Shown here in pieces: positions 54,552 through 63,877 of a stretch of DNA of 64,000 nt (position 1 is its first letter; each line of letters opens with the position of its first letter). Position numbers and translations under genes: made by a program. The stretch comes from Hahellaceae bacterium (GTDB lineage Bacteria > Pseudomonadota > Gammaproteobacteria > Pseudomonadales > Oleiphilaceae): contig JACKOB010000002.1 of the NCBI GenBank assembly GCA_024234575.1, forward strand, positions 124,001-188,000. Reading direction: 5' to 3'. The notes under the pieces were generated by a model. That model ran no database searches. It worked only from the letters and a program-made list of their open reading frames with translations, and was not told the DNA's origin.

Positions 54552-55841
54552 ATGAAAATTTTAGTTATTGGCAGCGGTGGTCGCGAGCATGCACTGGCGT
54601 GGAAATGCTTACAGTCAGACACCGTCGAGAAAGTGTTTGTTGCGCCAGGTAATGCCGGTACAGCAACTGAAGCGGGTCTTGAGAACGTCGCAATAGATGT
54701 GCTCGATTTGCCTGGTTTGGCCTCTTTTGCAAAAGCCAATGCCATCGATCTCACTATCGTTGGACCGGAAGCTCCTCTGGTTGTTGGTATCGTTGACTAT
54801 TTTGTCGAACAGGGTTTGAAAGTATTTGGCCCAAGCAAGGGTGCAGCCCAGCTCGAAGGCTCCAAAGCTTTCACCAAAGATTTTCTGGCGCGACACAAGA
54901 TCCCTACCGGGGCCTACCAGAATTTTACCAACGAGAGTGACGCTTTAGCCTATGTGCGCAAGCAAGGTGCGCCAATCGTTATCAAGGCTGATGGCTTGGC
55001 CGCCGGCAAAGGTGTCATCGTTGCCATGACACTGAAAGAGGCTGAAGAAGCCGTCAGTGATATGCTGTCTGGCAACAAATTTGGTGATGCCGGCCACCGC
55101 GTCGTTGTTGAGGAGTTTCTCGAAGGCGAAGAGGCCAGTTTTATCGTCATGGTGGATGGTAAAAATGTTCTGCCAATGGCGACAAGCCAGGATCACAAAC
55201 GGGTTGGCGATGGTGACACGGGTCCAAACACCGGTGGGATGGGTGCTTACTCGCCCGCACCGGTAGTCACACCACAGGTATTCGACCGGGTTATGCAAGA
55301 AGTAATTCGACCGACCGTTGATGGTATGGCGGCCGAGGGTAATGCCTACACTGGTTTCTTATACGCGGGCTTAATGATCTCAGCGGACGGAGCCCCAAAA
55401 GTGATCGAATATAACTGTCGCTTTGGTGACCCAGAAACCCAACCGATCATGATGCGTATGCAATCTGATTTGCCTCGTTTGTGCCTGGCAGCGATTGAGG
55501 GCAATCTGGACAAGGAAGAATCTTTGTGGGATGAGCGCGCTGCAGTAGGTGTTGTTCTGGCGGCAGCTGGCTATCCTAATGACTACCCTAAAGGAGATGT
55601 CATCACTGGCCTGTCTGCAGGTAGTAACGATGCTAAAATATTTCATGCGGGCACAACGCTGAAAGATAACCAGGTGGTCACCAGTGGAGGCCGTGTTCTC
55701 TGCGCAACGGCTTTGGGCAAGACCGTAACAGAAGCACAGAAAAAGGCTTATGCATTGGCTGCCGATGTAAACTGGAACGGTGCCTTTTACCGTAAAGATA
55801 TCGCTTACCGAGCTATCGCCAGGGAAAAAAGCGACGCCTGA
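54552..55841 (+). CDS. purD: phosphoribosylamine-glycine ligase
   Basis: 429 residues. GARS ATP-grasp enzyme: MKILVIGSGGREHALAWK, IVGPEAPLVVGI, FGPSKGAAQLEGSKAF, IKADGLAAGKGVIVA, DTGPNTGGMGAYSPAP, EYNCRFGDPETQ. It joins glycine to phosphoribosylamine in purine synthesis. Follows purH. Confidence 0.97.
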   Translation: MKILVIGSGGREHALAWKCLQSDTVEKVFVAPGNAGTATEAGLENVAIDVLDLPGLASFAKANAIDLTIVGPEAPLVVGIVDYFVEQGLKVFGPSKGAAQLEGSKAFTKDFLARHKIPTGAYQNFTNESDALAYVRKQGAPIVIKADGLAAGKGVIVAMTLKEAEEAVSDMLSGNKFGDAGHRVVVEEFLEGEEASFIVMVDGKNVLPMATSQDHKRVGDGDTGPNTGGMGAYSPAPVVTPQVFDRVMQEVIRPTVDGMAAEGNAYTGFLYAGLMISADGAPKVIEYNCRFGDPETQPIMMRMQSDLPRLCLAAIEGNLDKEESLWDERAAVGVVLAAAGYPNDYPKGDVITGLSAGSNDAKIFHAGTTLKDNQVVTSGGRVLCATALGKTVTEAQKKAYALAADVNWNGAFYRKDIAYRAIAREKSDA

Positions 55842-55862
55842 TCATATTCAGTTGCTCTATTG

Positions 55863-55898
55863 CTAAATGAAGGAGACCAATGCTTCTTCTTCATTTAG
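55863..55898. terminator. bidirectional hairpin after purD
   Basis: CTAAATGAAG (55863-55872) and CTTCATTTAG (55889-55898), a perfect 10-bp stem with a 16-base loop, between purD and the convergent glutaredoxin-like gene. The T-runs are short. Confidence 0.5.
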
Positions 55899-56258
55899 TC
55901 AAGGCGATTCCTGCCGATAAAGCTGCCAGAACCGCACCTCATCAAACCCGTCCATTCTCGCATTATTCACATATAACAGTGGCGTTCCCCGCCCCCCTAA
56001 TTTGTCAAAGTAGCGGCGCGCTGCGGGTGATGTTTCGATGTCAAACTCACGATAAGATATTTGCTGAGCAGCAAAAAATTGCTTGGCAGCTTTACAACTT
56101 GGGCAGTAAGTGGCACTAAAGATAAACACAGGGGGCGCGATATGTTTAGTTTCTGCAGGCTGGTGAGTTTCTTCTGCTACGACAGACCTTATTACCAACG
56201 CAAGGCCCATAAAAAATGCCATCAGCCAGTGAAGCTGTTGAAATGGTATAAAATACAT
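55899..56258 (-). CDS. exported glutaredoxin-like protein
   Basis: 119 residues from ATG 56258 (MYFIPFQQLHWLMAFF), with an in-frame start at 56300 as alternative. An N-terminal hydrophobic segment acts as signal or anchor (LMAFFMGLALVIRSVVAEE). The thioredoxin-fold region has the CPSC active site (ATYCPSCKAAKQFF), the cis-Pro (GGRGTPLLYVNN) and a glutaredoxin-like end. It likely acts on periplasmic disulfides or as a metallochaperone; the partner is not known. Confidence 0.75.
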   Translation of the reverse strand: MYFIPFQQLHWLMAFFMGLALVIRSVVAEETHQPAETKHIAPPVFIFSATYCPSCKAAKQFFAAQQISYREFDIETSPAARRYFDKLGGRGTPLLYVNNARMDGFDEVRFWQLYRQESP

Positions 56259-56372
56259 TTTTAAGGTTGACCTAAAAAGCCATTCATAAACCCGAGACAA
56301 CAGTTAAAGCGAATAAGTTCCCGCTATGATGATTTCTTTTACTATTCACCCGTCAACACGCGCGCAGAAAGC

Positions 56373-56843
56373 ATGACGCCTGCCATTAATGCGCTGGAAA
56401 AAGCGGGTATAAAGTTTACTGTACACGCCTATGCACATGATGCATCACATCAATCCTATGGACTTGAGGCGGCCCAGAAGCTGGCGATCGATCCGGGGCG
56501 GGTATTTAAAACATTACTCACCCAGGATAGTGCTAACAAACCCTATGTCGCACTGGTGCCTGTTAACACCACTCTGAATCTTAAAAAATTTGCGGCCGCA
56601 CTAGGCATTAAAAAAATGGATATGGCATCGCAAGCGTTGGCTCAAAGAGCAACCGGATACATTCTGGGAGGTATCAGCCCTGTAGGCCAAAAGAAAAGAA
56701 ACCCAACGGTCATTGATAACAGCGCATTGCAATACAAAACCATTTTCGTCAGTGCTGGCCGCCGCGGACTAGAAATAGAAATCTCGCCCACCGACCTGCA
56801 ACACTTAATAAATGCTGCCGTGTGCGCGATTACAGCCGACTAG
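56373..56843 (+). CDS. ybaK: Cys-tRNA(Pro) deacylase YbaK
   Basis: 156 residues. The YbaK/EbsC fold with TPAINALEKAGIKFTVHAY, PGRVFKTLL, LVPVNTTLNLKKFAAALG, and GYILGGISPVGQKKRNPTVID. It removes cysteine from mischarged tRNA(Pro). Standalone gene. Confidence 0.93.
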   Translation: MTPAINALEKAGIKFTVHAYAHDASHQSYGLEAAQKLAIDPGRVFKTLLTQDSANKPYVALVPVNTTLNLKKFAAALGIKKMDMASQALAQRATGYILGGISPVGQKKRNPTVIDNSALQYKTIFVSAGRRGLEIEISPTDLQHLINAAVCAITAD

Positions 56844-56954
56844 AAAGCCTCGCCATTTTTATAATTACTGCAGAAAAGTCTGTTTTTTGAACTACAGTTA
56901 AAGGAGCACCCCAAAAAACCATCCACATACTTTACCGTGCACGGAAAAAGCAAG

Positions 56955-58889
56955 ATGTCACAACTACTGAACTTTGGAAAAAGCAGGCTGCTTCTACCAA
57001 TTTTTTTAACACTGGTGATCACCACAACATTGCAGGCGATTATTATATTGTTCATTAGTTCAGACAATATCAATGCCCTAAAAGCAGATATCAACACTAG
57101 CTTATCTTCAAACAGAGACAGCGTCGCCTTCGAAACGCAAAATGTTGACCGGCAAATAGAAGAGTTGAACGCCAGTATGGTTTCGCAGGCGAGTAAACAA
57201 ATTCAGCAAGACCTTAATCAGCAACTGACGTCAGAACAAGAGACTTTATCGTTGATGCTCGATAAAACTTTACGAGAGTCTGCCACGGTCATGACGAATC
57301 TCTTTGCTGCACTTGCCCCCCCTCTTTACTGGGATAACAACGTCCCCGAACTCACACGCATGGTGCAAATTGCCCACGAAAATGAAAACGTGGTGTTTGC
57401 TTTCTTTCTCGATAAAGATAACAACCCGCTCACTAGATACCTCAACCGAAAGGACCCTCGTGTCACCGCATTACTGTCTGCAAGTAAAGAAAGAGGATCA
57501 GCAAACAAAGTAATAGATGCAGCAAAAAAGGATAAAACCACAATCATTATTAAACAAACCATCACCTCGAACGAGATCCCCTTGGGCACGTTAATATTGG
57601 GGCTGAGCAATATCAGGATTACAGAAAGTATTGAAAAGCTAAAGGGACGCTTTGCCACTACGGTTAATAGTGCCAATGAGAACCTGGCTGCAACACTTAC
57701 AAAAGAATCATCTAAGGTCGTTGAGGCTTTAAAGCAAAGCAATGCAAAAATTACACAAGCGTCAGAGGCCTCACTGCACAATAGCAATACATCTATTGAC
57801 CTCTCTGCGAAAAAACTCTCGACTTCGCTAGTGGTCGTTGTATTGACCTCTGCCACCGCACTACTCTTTATCATGACCTTTATGTTAGTCACCAGAATAC
57901 TGCTAAAAATTAATTCACTACGTGATTCCATCTGGGATATCGCCGAAGGCAAAGGTGACTTAACTCAACGAGCCAGGATTAAAGGTAATGATGAGATTGC
58001 CAACATGGCTGAAGGTTTAAACCGCTTTATCGCCAGCACACAGTCCGTCGTTAAAGAGGTAAACCACGCCGCACTGACTGCAAAAACAACCGCGCAAGAC
58101 CTTTCCCAAATGACGCAACGAGCACATGGTGCAGTAGATTCTCAAACAAAAGAAGTAGATATGGTGTCCAGCGCTGTTTCCGAGATGGCGAGCTCTATTC
58201 AACAGGTGGCACAAAGTATCCACAGCGCTGCGGAACAAGTAGATCGAATTAAGCTGAACTCGAATAACACCTCAGACATTTCTCATAATGTGAGAGAACA
58301 ACTTGATAGTCTCATGGAAAAAATAGCCAGTGCCTCTGAAGTGGTCGCCCGACTGGATGTCCACAGTGGGCAAATTGGCTCTATTCTGGATGTCATTCAG
58401 GGAATCGCCGAACAGACTAACCTTCTCGCGTTAAATGCAGCCATCGAAGCTGCCAGGGCCGGTGAAAGTGGTCGAGGTTTCGCGGTTGTCGCTGATGAGG
58501 TTCGTGCGCTTGCCAGTAAAACACAACAATCAACAGAAGAAATCAAAAAGAGTATCGACAGCTTACAAGCCGGCAGTAAAGATGCGGTAAACGCTATACA
58601 CACGGCCAGCAATATCGCCACCCAAAGCAAACAAACCTTTGAGAAAACAGACGAACTACTGGACAGTGTTAATAGCGCCGTGAACCAGCTATCCGACATG
58701 ACCACAGAAATTTCATCGATGGCTGCCCAGCAAACCGAAGTGTCGGATGAAATTCATCGTAACATCACCAATATTCTCGAGGCCGCAGAAGACACAGCAG
58801 AACAGATGCTAAAGGCATCAAACTCCAGCAAAGACATTGACAGCACCGTCAATGAACTGCAGAAGAAAGTATCCCGCTTTAAGGTTTAA
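56955..58889 (+). CDS. methyl-accepting chemotaxis protein
   Basis: 644 residues from ATG 56955; GTG at 56937 is an alternative. Membrane helix 1 ([23 protein letters not shown]), a periplasmic sensor (about 40-280, helical with a Cache-like portion), helix 2 ([19 protein letters not shown]), HAMP, then the signalling domain with the conserved tip [19 protein letters not shown] and [15 protein letters not shown]. It transmits to CheA/CheW. The ligand is unknown; no che genes adjoin. Convergent with the DAHP synthase gene. Confidence 0.92.
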   Translation: MSQLLNFGKSRLLLPIFLTLVITTTLQAIIILFISSDNINALKADINTSLSSNRDSVAFETQNVDRQIEELNASMVSQASKQIQQDLNQQLTSEQETLSLMLDKTLRESATVMTNLFAALAPPLYWDNNVPELTRMVQIAHENENVVFAFFLDKDNNPLTRYLNRKDPRVTALLSASKERGSANKVIDAAKKDKTTIIIKQTITSNEIPLGTLILGLSNIRITESIEKLKGRFATTVNSANENLAATLTKESSKVVEALKQSNAKITQASEASLHNSNTSIDLSAKKLSTSLVVVVLTSATALLFIMTFMLVTRILLKINSLRDSIWDIAEGKGDLTQRARIKGNDEIANMAEGLNRFIASTQSVVKEVNHAALTAKTTAQDLSQMTQRAHGAVDSQTKEVDMVSSAVSEMASSIQQVAQSIHSAAEQVDRIKLNSNNTSDISHNVREQLDSLMEKIASASEVVARLDVHSGQIGSILDVIQGIAEQTNLLALNAAIEAARAGESGRGFAVVADEVRALASKTQQSTEEIKKSIDSLQAGSKDAVNAIHTASNIATQSKQTFEKTDELLDSVNSAVNQLSDMTTEISSMAAQQTEVSDEIHRNITNILEAAEDTAEQMLKASNSSKDIDSTVNELQKKVSRFKV

Positions 58890-58893
58890 TCAG

Positions 58894-58935
58894 GTTAGTA
58901 CGGCAATACCGCAACTAAGCAGTTGCCGTACTAAC
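58894..58935. terminator. 13-bp inverted repeat between chemoreceptor and DAHP synthase genes
   Basis: GTTAGTACGGCAA (58894-58906) and TTGCCGTACTAAC (58923-58935), a perfect 13-bp stem with a 16-base loop. The right arm lies within the last codons of the DAHP synthase gene. Probably a shared terminator, without U-tract. Confidence 0.6.
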
Positions 58936-60033
58936 ACGGTTATCAACCCGCTCCGATTTCAACAGTTCATGTCCCTGCATAACAAGTGCCTGAGTTGACG
59001 CCCAGTCAATACAAGCATCCGTAACGGATTTACCGTAGGTTGGTAGTTCACAACCGATTTCTTCCCGCCCCCCCTCAAGAAAGCTTTCCAGCATGACACC
59101 TTTCACGGCTCGCTCACCTGCTGCATGATAGGCCACGACCTCTCGGAAAACTTCCGGCTGACGCTCGTGATTTTTTCCAGAGTTCTCATGACTGCAATCC
59201 ACAACAATTGCAGGATCAAAACCATTTTTCGCCAAAGCCGTACTCGCATTTTTGATGGATACAAGGTCGTAATTGGTCAGACTTTTTCCATTGGCTTTTC
59301 CACCACGCAGTACAAGATGCGGATTAGCATTGCCGGCAGAATGGATCACAGCGATTCGGCCAGTCTCGTCGCAACCCAGAAAACTATGGGGGTGAGACGC
59401 CGATTGCATGGCATGAATGGCGATATCAATCGAGCCATCTGTGCCGTTTTTAAACCCAACAGGCATCGCCAGCCCACTGGCCATTTCTCGATGGGTTTGT
59501 GACTCGGTGGTTCTGGCACCAATAGCCACCCAACTTAACAAATCATCAATATAATTTGCCGCCAGCGGACTCAACGCTTCCGTTGCAACCGGTAAATCGA
59601 AGGTAGCCAACTCCAGCAATAACGACCGAGCCTGACGTATACCTGCGGCAATATTACTGCCACCATTCAACTCAGGGTCGTGCATCAATCCTTTCCACCC
59701 CACGGTGGTTCGTGGCTTCTCAAAATAACAACGCATCACCAGCAGCATCGTATCCGAGACTTTCTCACTCAACGCCTTTAATCGCCGCGCATAATCTATT
59801 GCTGCTTGGGTATCGTGGATGGAGCATGGCCCTACGATCACCAACAATCGGTCATCATCGCCGCGTAAAATAGCTTCAATACTTTGTCGATGTCGTTGGA
59901 CAGCGTCACTAAAGCCTGTTGTGAGTGGCAAATCACGTTTTAAGTCAGCCGCCCCCGGAAGCGGCTCTGATGCCCTCGGTGTCACAGTAAGTACTACCTC
60001 CCCAGCGACTTTGGGATTCGCATTGTTATTCAC
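58915..60033 (-). CDS. 3-deoxy-7-phosphoheptulonate (DAHP) synthase, class I
   Basis: 372 residues, GTG start preceded by AGGAG with an 8-base spacer. Class I AroF/G/H type: LLVIVGPCSIHD, RCYFEKPRTTVGWKGL, GARTTESQTHREMASGL, VDCSHENSGK. It joins PEP and erythrose-4-phosphate, the first shikimate step. The isozyme type (Phe, Tyr or Trp sensitive) cannot be read safely from sequence. It is preceded by an attenuator-like leader (60051-60241), which implies control by aromatic amino acid supply. aroQ and pheA are elsewhere in the window. Confidence 0.95.
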   Translation of the reverse strand: MNNNANPKVAGEVVLTVTPRASEPLPGAADLKRDLPLTTGFSDAVQRHRQSIEAILRGDDDRLLVIVGPCSIHDTQAAIDYARRLKALSEKVSDTMLLVMRCYFEKPRTTVGWKGLMHDPELNGGSNIAAGIRQARSLLLELATFDLPVATEALSPLAANYIDDLLSWVAIGARTTESQTHREMASGLAMPVGFKNGTDGSIDIAIHAMQSASHPHSFLGCDETGRIAVIHSAGNANPHLVLRGGKANGKSLTNYDLVSIKNASTALAKNGFDPAIVVDCSHENSGKNHERQPEVFREVVAYHAAGERAVKGVMLESFLEGGREEIGCELPTYGKSVTDACIDWASTQALVMQGHELLKSERVDNRVSTATA

Positions 60034-60050
60034 TTTCTATTCTCCTCATC

Positions 60051-60154
60051 AAAAAAAAACCCGAAGGGGCATCGCCTTCGGGTTTTATGTTAAAGGCGAT
60101 GATTGACCGCCTTCAGCAGAATTCACGTTATCTCGTTACATTTGCCTGGGCGCG
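60051..60154 (-). promoter_or_regulatory. predicted transcription attenuator of the DAHP synthase gene
   Basis: On the minus-strand RNA five segments can pair in exclusive ways. Segment A CGCC-CAG (60152-60146) with B CUG-GGCG (60116-60108, AA bulge). B with C: UGAAGGCGGU/AUCGCCUUUA (60115-60106 and 60100-60091), a 10-bp hairpin with two G-U pairs. C with D: CAUCGCCUU (60101-60093) and AAGGCGAUG (60078-60070). D with E: CCCGAAGG (60082-60075) and CCUUCGGG (60067-60060), extended by AAAA/UUUU, then nine U (60059-60051). D:E is a terminator and C:D its antiterminator. A ribosome at the leader stop (60160) would cover A, so B:C then D:E form and transcription stops. Confidence 0.7.
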
Positions 60155-60157
60155 CTA

Positions 60158-60241
60158 TTAAAGCTGGTAAAAAAACCAAAAAATCGCCACAAACCTGCAT
60201 TGACATCCAACCCTCGAACAAACAACAACGAAACCGCACAT
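60158..60241 (-). CDS. predicted aromatic leader peptide of the DAHP synthase gene
   Basis: A 27-codon ORF from ATG 60241, ending Ala-Ile-Phe-Trp-Phe-Phe-Tyr-Gln-Leu-stop: five aromatic codons in a row (60181-60167), covering all three aromatic amino acids, just before the stop at 60160-60158. The ribosome site for ATG is weak; an internal GTG at 60190 after CAGG would give only MAIFWFFYQL. Segment A of the attenuator starts 6 bases after the stop. Two other frames are also open here (60136-60297 with RFFGFFTSF, and 60123-60206 preceded by GAGGG), so translation of this frame needs proof. Confidence 0.6.
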   Translation of the reverse strand: MCGFVVVCSRVGCQCRFVAIFWFFYQL

Positions 60242-60381
60242 AAAGCGCGGTCTCGGGAAGCTAATTTCGTATGATGATGGATAGCATGTAATGTCATAGT
60301 GGCTAAATAATACTCATCAATTTCGAGATGTACAGCTTTATTTACGATGCAAGCAGAAGCGCAAGTTATCCGAGCATGATT

Positions 60382-61098
60382 TCAGGCAAGATGTTTACTC
60401 AGCACATCCTTTGCTAAATTTATCTGGGCTGCCAGAAAGTTACTGCCCCCCCGATCAGGATGTAACTTCTGAATAAGCCGACGATGCGCTTCCAGTACCT
60501 GCTGCAAAGACGTGCCTTCTGGCAACCCTAACACATCATAAGCTTCACTGACGCTCATCCCCGAACTGCTTGCGGCCGTTTGCGAATAAAAATCAAAGAT
60601 CGAACGCCAGCCCTCACCAAATCGCTGTTCAAAATAAGCCTGCAACAACAGGATCGATTCCGGCGAACTGGTACGGGCTTCCTGATAAAGTGCCGCCAGC
60701 GCGTTTTTATCTAAAGAGTCGAGAGATCTGCCAGCTGCACTACCCTGTATCACATCGCCGCTGAGTTTACCTGATGACCGGTCTCGGGCCATTGTTAACA
60801 AAGATGTTTCTGCGGCACCACCGGTAAATAGCAGGCGATTGCTCCACAGCCTTTTTAACAGAGGCATCTGCTTCAGCAGAGGATAGAGCCGTCCCAGATA
60901 AGGAATGACCGCCGCAATGGCCGCAAACAAAACATGCAACCTGCCGGTGACAACCAAAATCAGTAACGTACCGATAAAAAACACGAAGGCCGCTTTCACG
61001 TACAATTGCTTGCGCTTTTTGGGGTCAGCATTTTTCCATGTTGTCCAAAACCAGAAAACTACGGTAAACAACGTTATTAAAAAAATTAACCTGATCAA
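60382..61098 (-). CDS. membrane DnaJ-domain protein
   Basis: 238 residues. Two N-terminal membrane helices (LIFLITLFTVVFWFW and FVFFIGTLLILVV), a linker, and a C-terminal J-domain with MSVSEAYDVLGLPEGTS and the HPD tripeptide in QKLHPDRGGSNFLAAQINLAK. This topology recalls DjlA/DjlB-type and Pam18-like J-proteins that recruit DnaK to the membrane. The substrate is not known. It lies 348 bases upstream of the DAHP synthase gene on the same strand, and divergent from pheA. Confidence 0.85.
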   Translation of the reverse strand: MIRLIFLITLFTVVFWFWTTWKNADPKKRKQLYVKAAFVFFIGTLLILVVTGRLHVLFAAIAAVIPYLGRLYPLLKQMPLLKRLWSNRLLFTGGAAETSLLTMARDRSSGKLSGDVIQGSAAGRSLDSLDKNALAALYQEARTSSPESILLLQAYFEQRFGEGWRSIFDFYSQTAASSSGMSVSEAYDVLGLPEGTSLQQVLEAHRRLIQKLHPDRGGSNFLAAQINLAKDVLSKHLA

Positions 61099-61212
61099 TG
61101 CCTGCCTCCATTTTCGATGGCGATTGATAAACAGGCGTTATGTTATCTATTTAGCAAAGACATTCACAGTGACAGAATAGTTATATCCCGGGCCATGGCT
61201 TGTCAGACGCGT

Positions 61213-61240
61213 ATGTCAGCCAGATGGAATGCAGTATACT
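61213..61240 (+). promoter_or_regulatory. candidate sigma70 promoter of pheA
   Basis: ATGTCA (61213-61218), 16-base spacer, TATACT (61235-61240). Start predicted near 61247, 35 bases before the pheA ATG. The leader is too short for an attenuator. Confidence 0.5.
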
Positions 61241-61281
61241 GACGCCTTTGCACTCACGAACTTACAGGACCGCACACGATC

Positions 61282-62121
61282 ATGATCGCTTATCAGGGAC
61301 ACGAGGGAGCTTACTCTCACCTTGCCTGCAAACAGGTTTTTCCAGACAAAGAAGCCATGGCATGTGAGACATTTATCGATGCTATGCGAGCTGTTGAGCA
61401 AGGTAAAGCAACTTTGGCGATGATTCCCGTTGAAAATTCAACAGCAGGGCGAGTTGAGGAGATCTATCGACTTATTCCCAAAATGAAGTTGCATATCGTT
61501 GGCGAGCACTACGAGCCAGTAAACCACTGCTTGCTTGCACCTAGAGGTAGCACCATGGACTCGATTAAAACTGTCGCATCCCACCCGCAGGCGTTGGCCC
61601 AATGTGCCACTCACATTGAACAGTTTAACCTTCGTCCGCTGGCAAAACTGGATACTGCAGGCGCAGCAAAAGAAGTTGCCCAGTTAGCCGACACGTCGAA
61701 GGCGGCCATCGCTTCCAGCCTGGCTGCAGAGCTTTATGGTTTAACAACGCTGCAAGAGAACTTTCAGGATATCAGTGGTAACACGACACGATTTATTGTG
61801 CTTTCACACACCCAGGACTTACCCGCACTGCAACCAGGTAGTGAGTACATCACGTCAATCATTTTTAAAGTACGTAATATTCCGGCTGCACTCTACAAAG
61901 CACTGGGCGGTTTCGCTACCAATAACATCAATCTGCTTAAACTGGAAAGCTACATGCCACACGGAACACTTAGTGCCAGCCAGTTTCATGTCGATATACA
62001 AGCACACCCGGCGGAACGACGCGTGCAACTGGCACTGGATGAGCTCGGCTTTTTCGCCGATGATATACGACTGCTGGGCACTTACTTAGCGCATCCTTTC
62101 AGAAAAACAATTGCCTTCTAA
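61282..62121 (+). CDS. pheA: prephenate dehydratase, monofunctional
   Basis: 279 residues. The dehydratase domain begins directly with IAYQGHEGAYSHLACKQVF; no chorismate mutase domain precedes it, unlike the bifunctional P-protein of most gammaproteobacteria. Conserved: AMIPVENSTAGRV, and GNTTRFIVLS with the catalytic TRF. A C-terminal ACT domain (about 190-275) has TSIIFKVRNIPAALYKAL, but the usual ESRP phenylalanine-binding motif reads ESYM. It converts prephenate to phenylpyruvate. Feedback control may be altered. Confidence 0.93.
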   Translation: MIAYQGHEGAYSHLACKQVFPDKEAMACETFIDAMRAVEQGKATLAMIPVENSTAGRVEEIYRLIPKMKLHIVGEHYEPVNHCLLAPRGSTMDSIKTVASHPQALAQCATHIEQFNLRPLAKLDTAGAAKEVAQLADTSKAAIASSLAAELYGLTTLQENFQDISGNTTRFIVLSHTQDLPALQPGSEYITSIIFKVRNIPAALYKALGGFATNNINLLKLESYMPHGTLSASQFHVDIQAHPAERRVQLALDELGFFADDIRLLGTYLAHPFRKTIAF

Positions 62122-62139
62122 AAGCTTCAGGAGCAACCC

Positions 62140-62955
62140 ATGGCTGACAATCGCATTCACGAAATATCTATATTTGCCCTGGACCTGGCGATGCGGGCCG
62201 GTGAAATCGTTGAGCAAGAACGTCGTAAAAATGCCTTCGAACGGAATTACAAAAGCCAGCACGAGCTGGTCACCAGTGCGGATATCAAAGTAGACGAGTT
62301 TATCAATAAAACGATTCGTAAAACTTATCCCGATCACAGAATTTTATCAGAAGAAGTCTCCCCGCAAGTGCTGCAGGATGAATCTTTAGATACACCCCTG
62401 TGGATTATTGACCCCATCGATGGCACCGTTAATTTCGCTCACGGACACCCTCAGGTGGCTGTATCAATTGCCTACGCGGAGAAAGGAGAAGTGCAACTGG
62501 GCGTGGTTCACTGCCCATTTTTGCACGAAACCTTCCACGCTATTAAAGGAGAAAATGCGTCGGTAAATCACAAGCACATTCAAGTCAGTCAAATCACCGA
62601 AATACGCGATGCGCTGATCGCCACAGGCTTCCCTTACGATAAGTCCAGCACTGATTTGCTGACCGCCAGAGTAAACCGCGTCCTGCATAGTTGTCAGGAT
62701 ATTCGTCGTAATGGATCAGCCGCCATCGATATCTGCTGGGTGGCTTGTGGCCGTCTCGATGGATACTACGAATCCCTTTCTCCCTGGGACTTTGCCGCAG
62801 CAAGACTAATTGCAACAGAGGCAGGCGCGACGGCGGGACATTTTTCGGAAATACCAGAGTCAGCGCACGCGGCGCTTTATGGCAAGGATATTATTATCGC
62901 CAACCCGGCGATTTATGACTCACTGAGAAAGGTCATTGCTGATGACCCAGCTTAA
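62140..62955 (+). CDS. inositol monophosphatase family protein
   Basis: 271 residues. The metal-dependent phosphatase motifs are present: ILSEEVSP (EE), WIIDPIDGTVNFAHGHP (DPIDGTxNF) and LSPWDFAAARLIATEAGA (WDxAAG). SuhB and CysQ-like enzymes share them; the substrate could be inositol phosphate or a sugar or nucleotide phosphate. Starts 18 bases after pheA, so probably cotranscribed. Not clearly SuhB, so no gene name is given. Confidence 0.85.
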   Translation: MADNRIHEISIFALDLAMRAGEIVEQERRKNAFERNYKSQHELVTSADIKVDEFINKTIRKTYPDHRILSEEVSPQVLQDESLDTPLWIIDPIDGTVNFAHGHPQVAVSIAYAEKGEVQLGVVHCPFLHETFHAIKGENASVNHKHIQVSQITEIRDALIATGFPYDKSSTDLLTARVNRVLHSCQDIRRNGSAAIDICWVACGRLDGYYESLSPWDFAAARLIATEAGATAGHFSEIPESAHAALYGKDIIIANPAIYDSLRKVIADDPA

Positions 62956-62992
62956 CTGTAATCAAACTGATTGATCTGCCGGACTCTGATGC

Positions 62993-63877
62993 TTAATGGA
63001 TGGCACCACTTTCATAGTCGCCATCCTGCATCGCTTTCATAAACCGATCAAAGCGTCCATCACTTTTCATTAGCTTCAGTCCCTTATTAAAGATGACCAG
63101 ACGTTCTTCACTTTCCAGATTATTACGTGGAAAAATCAGATGCAGAGGATTAGTGTGAAGCGTTTTAGGGTGGTGAGTTAGCAGCTTTTGTTCATCAGGC
63201 GTAAAAATTTGCCGAATCATTGAATACCCCACTGCCAGATCTTGCGGAAACGCCTGAATTCGACCTTTCATCAGGACTTTAAAGTTACTGTCGTCACGTG
63301 CTACTCGCTGCACATTTATCCAGCCATTCTTCTCATACTTCTCGAAGGTTTCTCCATAGTAATAACCCAGTGTCGCACCAATATTCAGGCCTTTAAGATC
63401 TTCGAACTTTTCCCAGCTGACCGGGCGTTCAATATGATAAAAAAGTACCTGCTGTCCATTAGCGATGGGCTCACTGCAATAAAAATCAACTTCTCGTTCT
63501 GGCGAGCAATAGTAGGGCATTGTGGCATGCCAAATACCATCCCGAACCATTTGATAACCGCGAGGCCAGGGAAAATACGCGTATTCAACATCAATCCCCG
63601 CCTCATCGTAGATGGTGGTGATAATGTGCGCCAAAGCACCATGATGAGGGTAATTGACCGAGACGTACGGGCTCCATTCGCCGGTTGCCACCCGAAGAAT
63701 CGGTCTGGCATCCGCTTTTTTACTTACCGGCACGGTAGTCGTCGCGGCATCGTTCTGCGCAACAACAACCAACCTCGGCTCACTTAAGCCTGCTGCCATG
63801 CACAAGACCGGCAACATAATAACCAAGGCAACCAACCCTCTGACAAAAGCTCTCACACGTTGCGGACTAGCCATAAT
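62993..63877 (-). CDS. periplasmic solute-binding protein, family 3 (second orphan)
   Basis: 294 residues from ATG 63877 (MASPQRVRAFVRGLVAL), placed after GGAATGAG; TTG 63910 and ATG 63886 are alternatives. An N-terminal signal (LVALVIMLPVLCMAAG) is followed by RVATGEWSPYVSVNYPHHG, VEYAYFPWPRGYQMVRDGIWHA and a C-terminal FDRFMKAMQDGDY. It is similar in layout to the gene at 40065. No transporter genes adjoin. Ligand unknown. Confidence 0.82.
   Translation of the reverse strand: MMASPQRVRAFVRGLVALVIMLPVLCMAAGLSEPRLVVVAQNDAATTTVPVSKKADARPILRVATGEWSPYVSVNYPHHGALAHIITTIYDEAGIDVEYAYFPWPRGYQMVRDGIWHATMPYYCSPEREVDFYCSEPIANGQQVLFYHIERPVSWEKFEDLKGLNIGATLGYYYGETFEKYEKNGWINVQRVARDDSNFKVLMKGRIQAFPQDLAVGYSMIRQIFTPDEQKLLTHHPKTLHTNPLHLIFPRNNLESEERLVIFNKGLKLMKSDGRFDRFMKAMQDGDYESGAIH

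Noticed and set aside
57326..57952. 208-codon frame antisense to the chemoreceptor
   Set aside because: Composition is that of the reverse strand of a coiled-coil gene; no independent start signal.
60136..60297. 53-codon frame with RFFGFFTSF as a Phe leader peptide
   Set aside because: Its stop is too far past the pairing segments to fit the attenuator geometry, and ATG is almost at the predicted transcript start. Kept only as an alternative to the frame ending at 60158.
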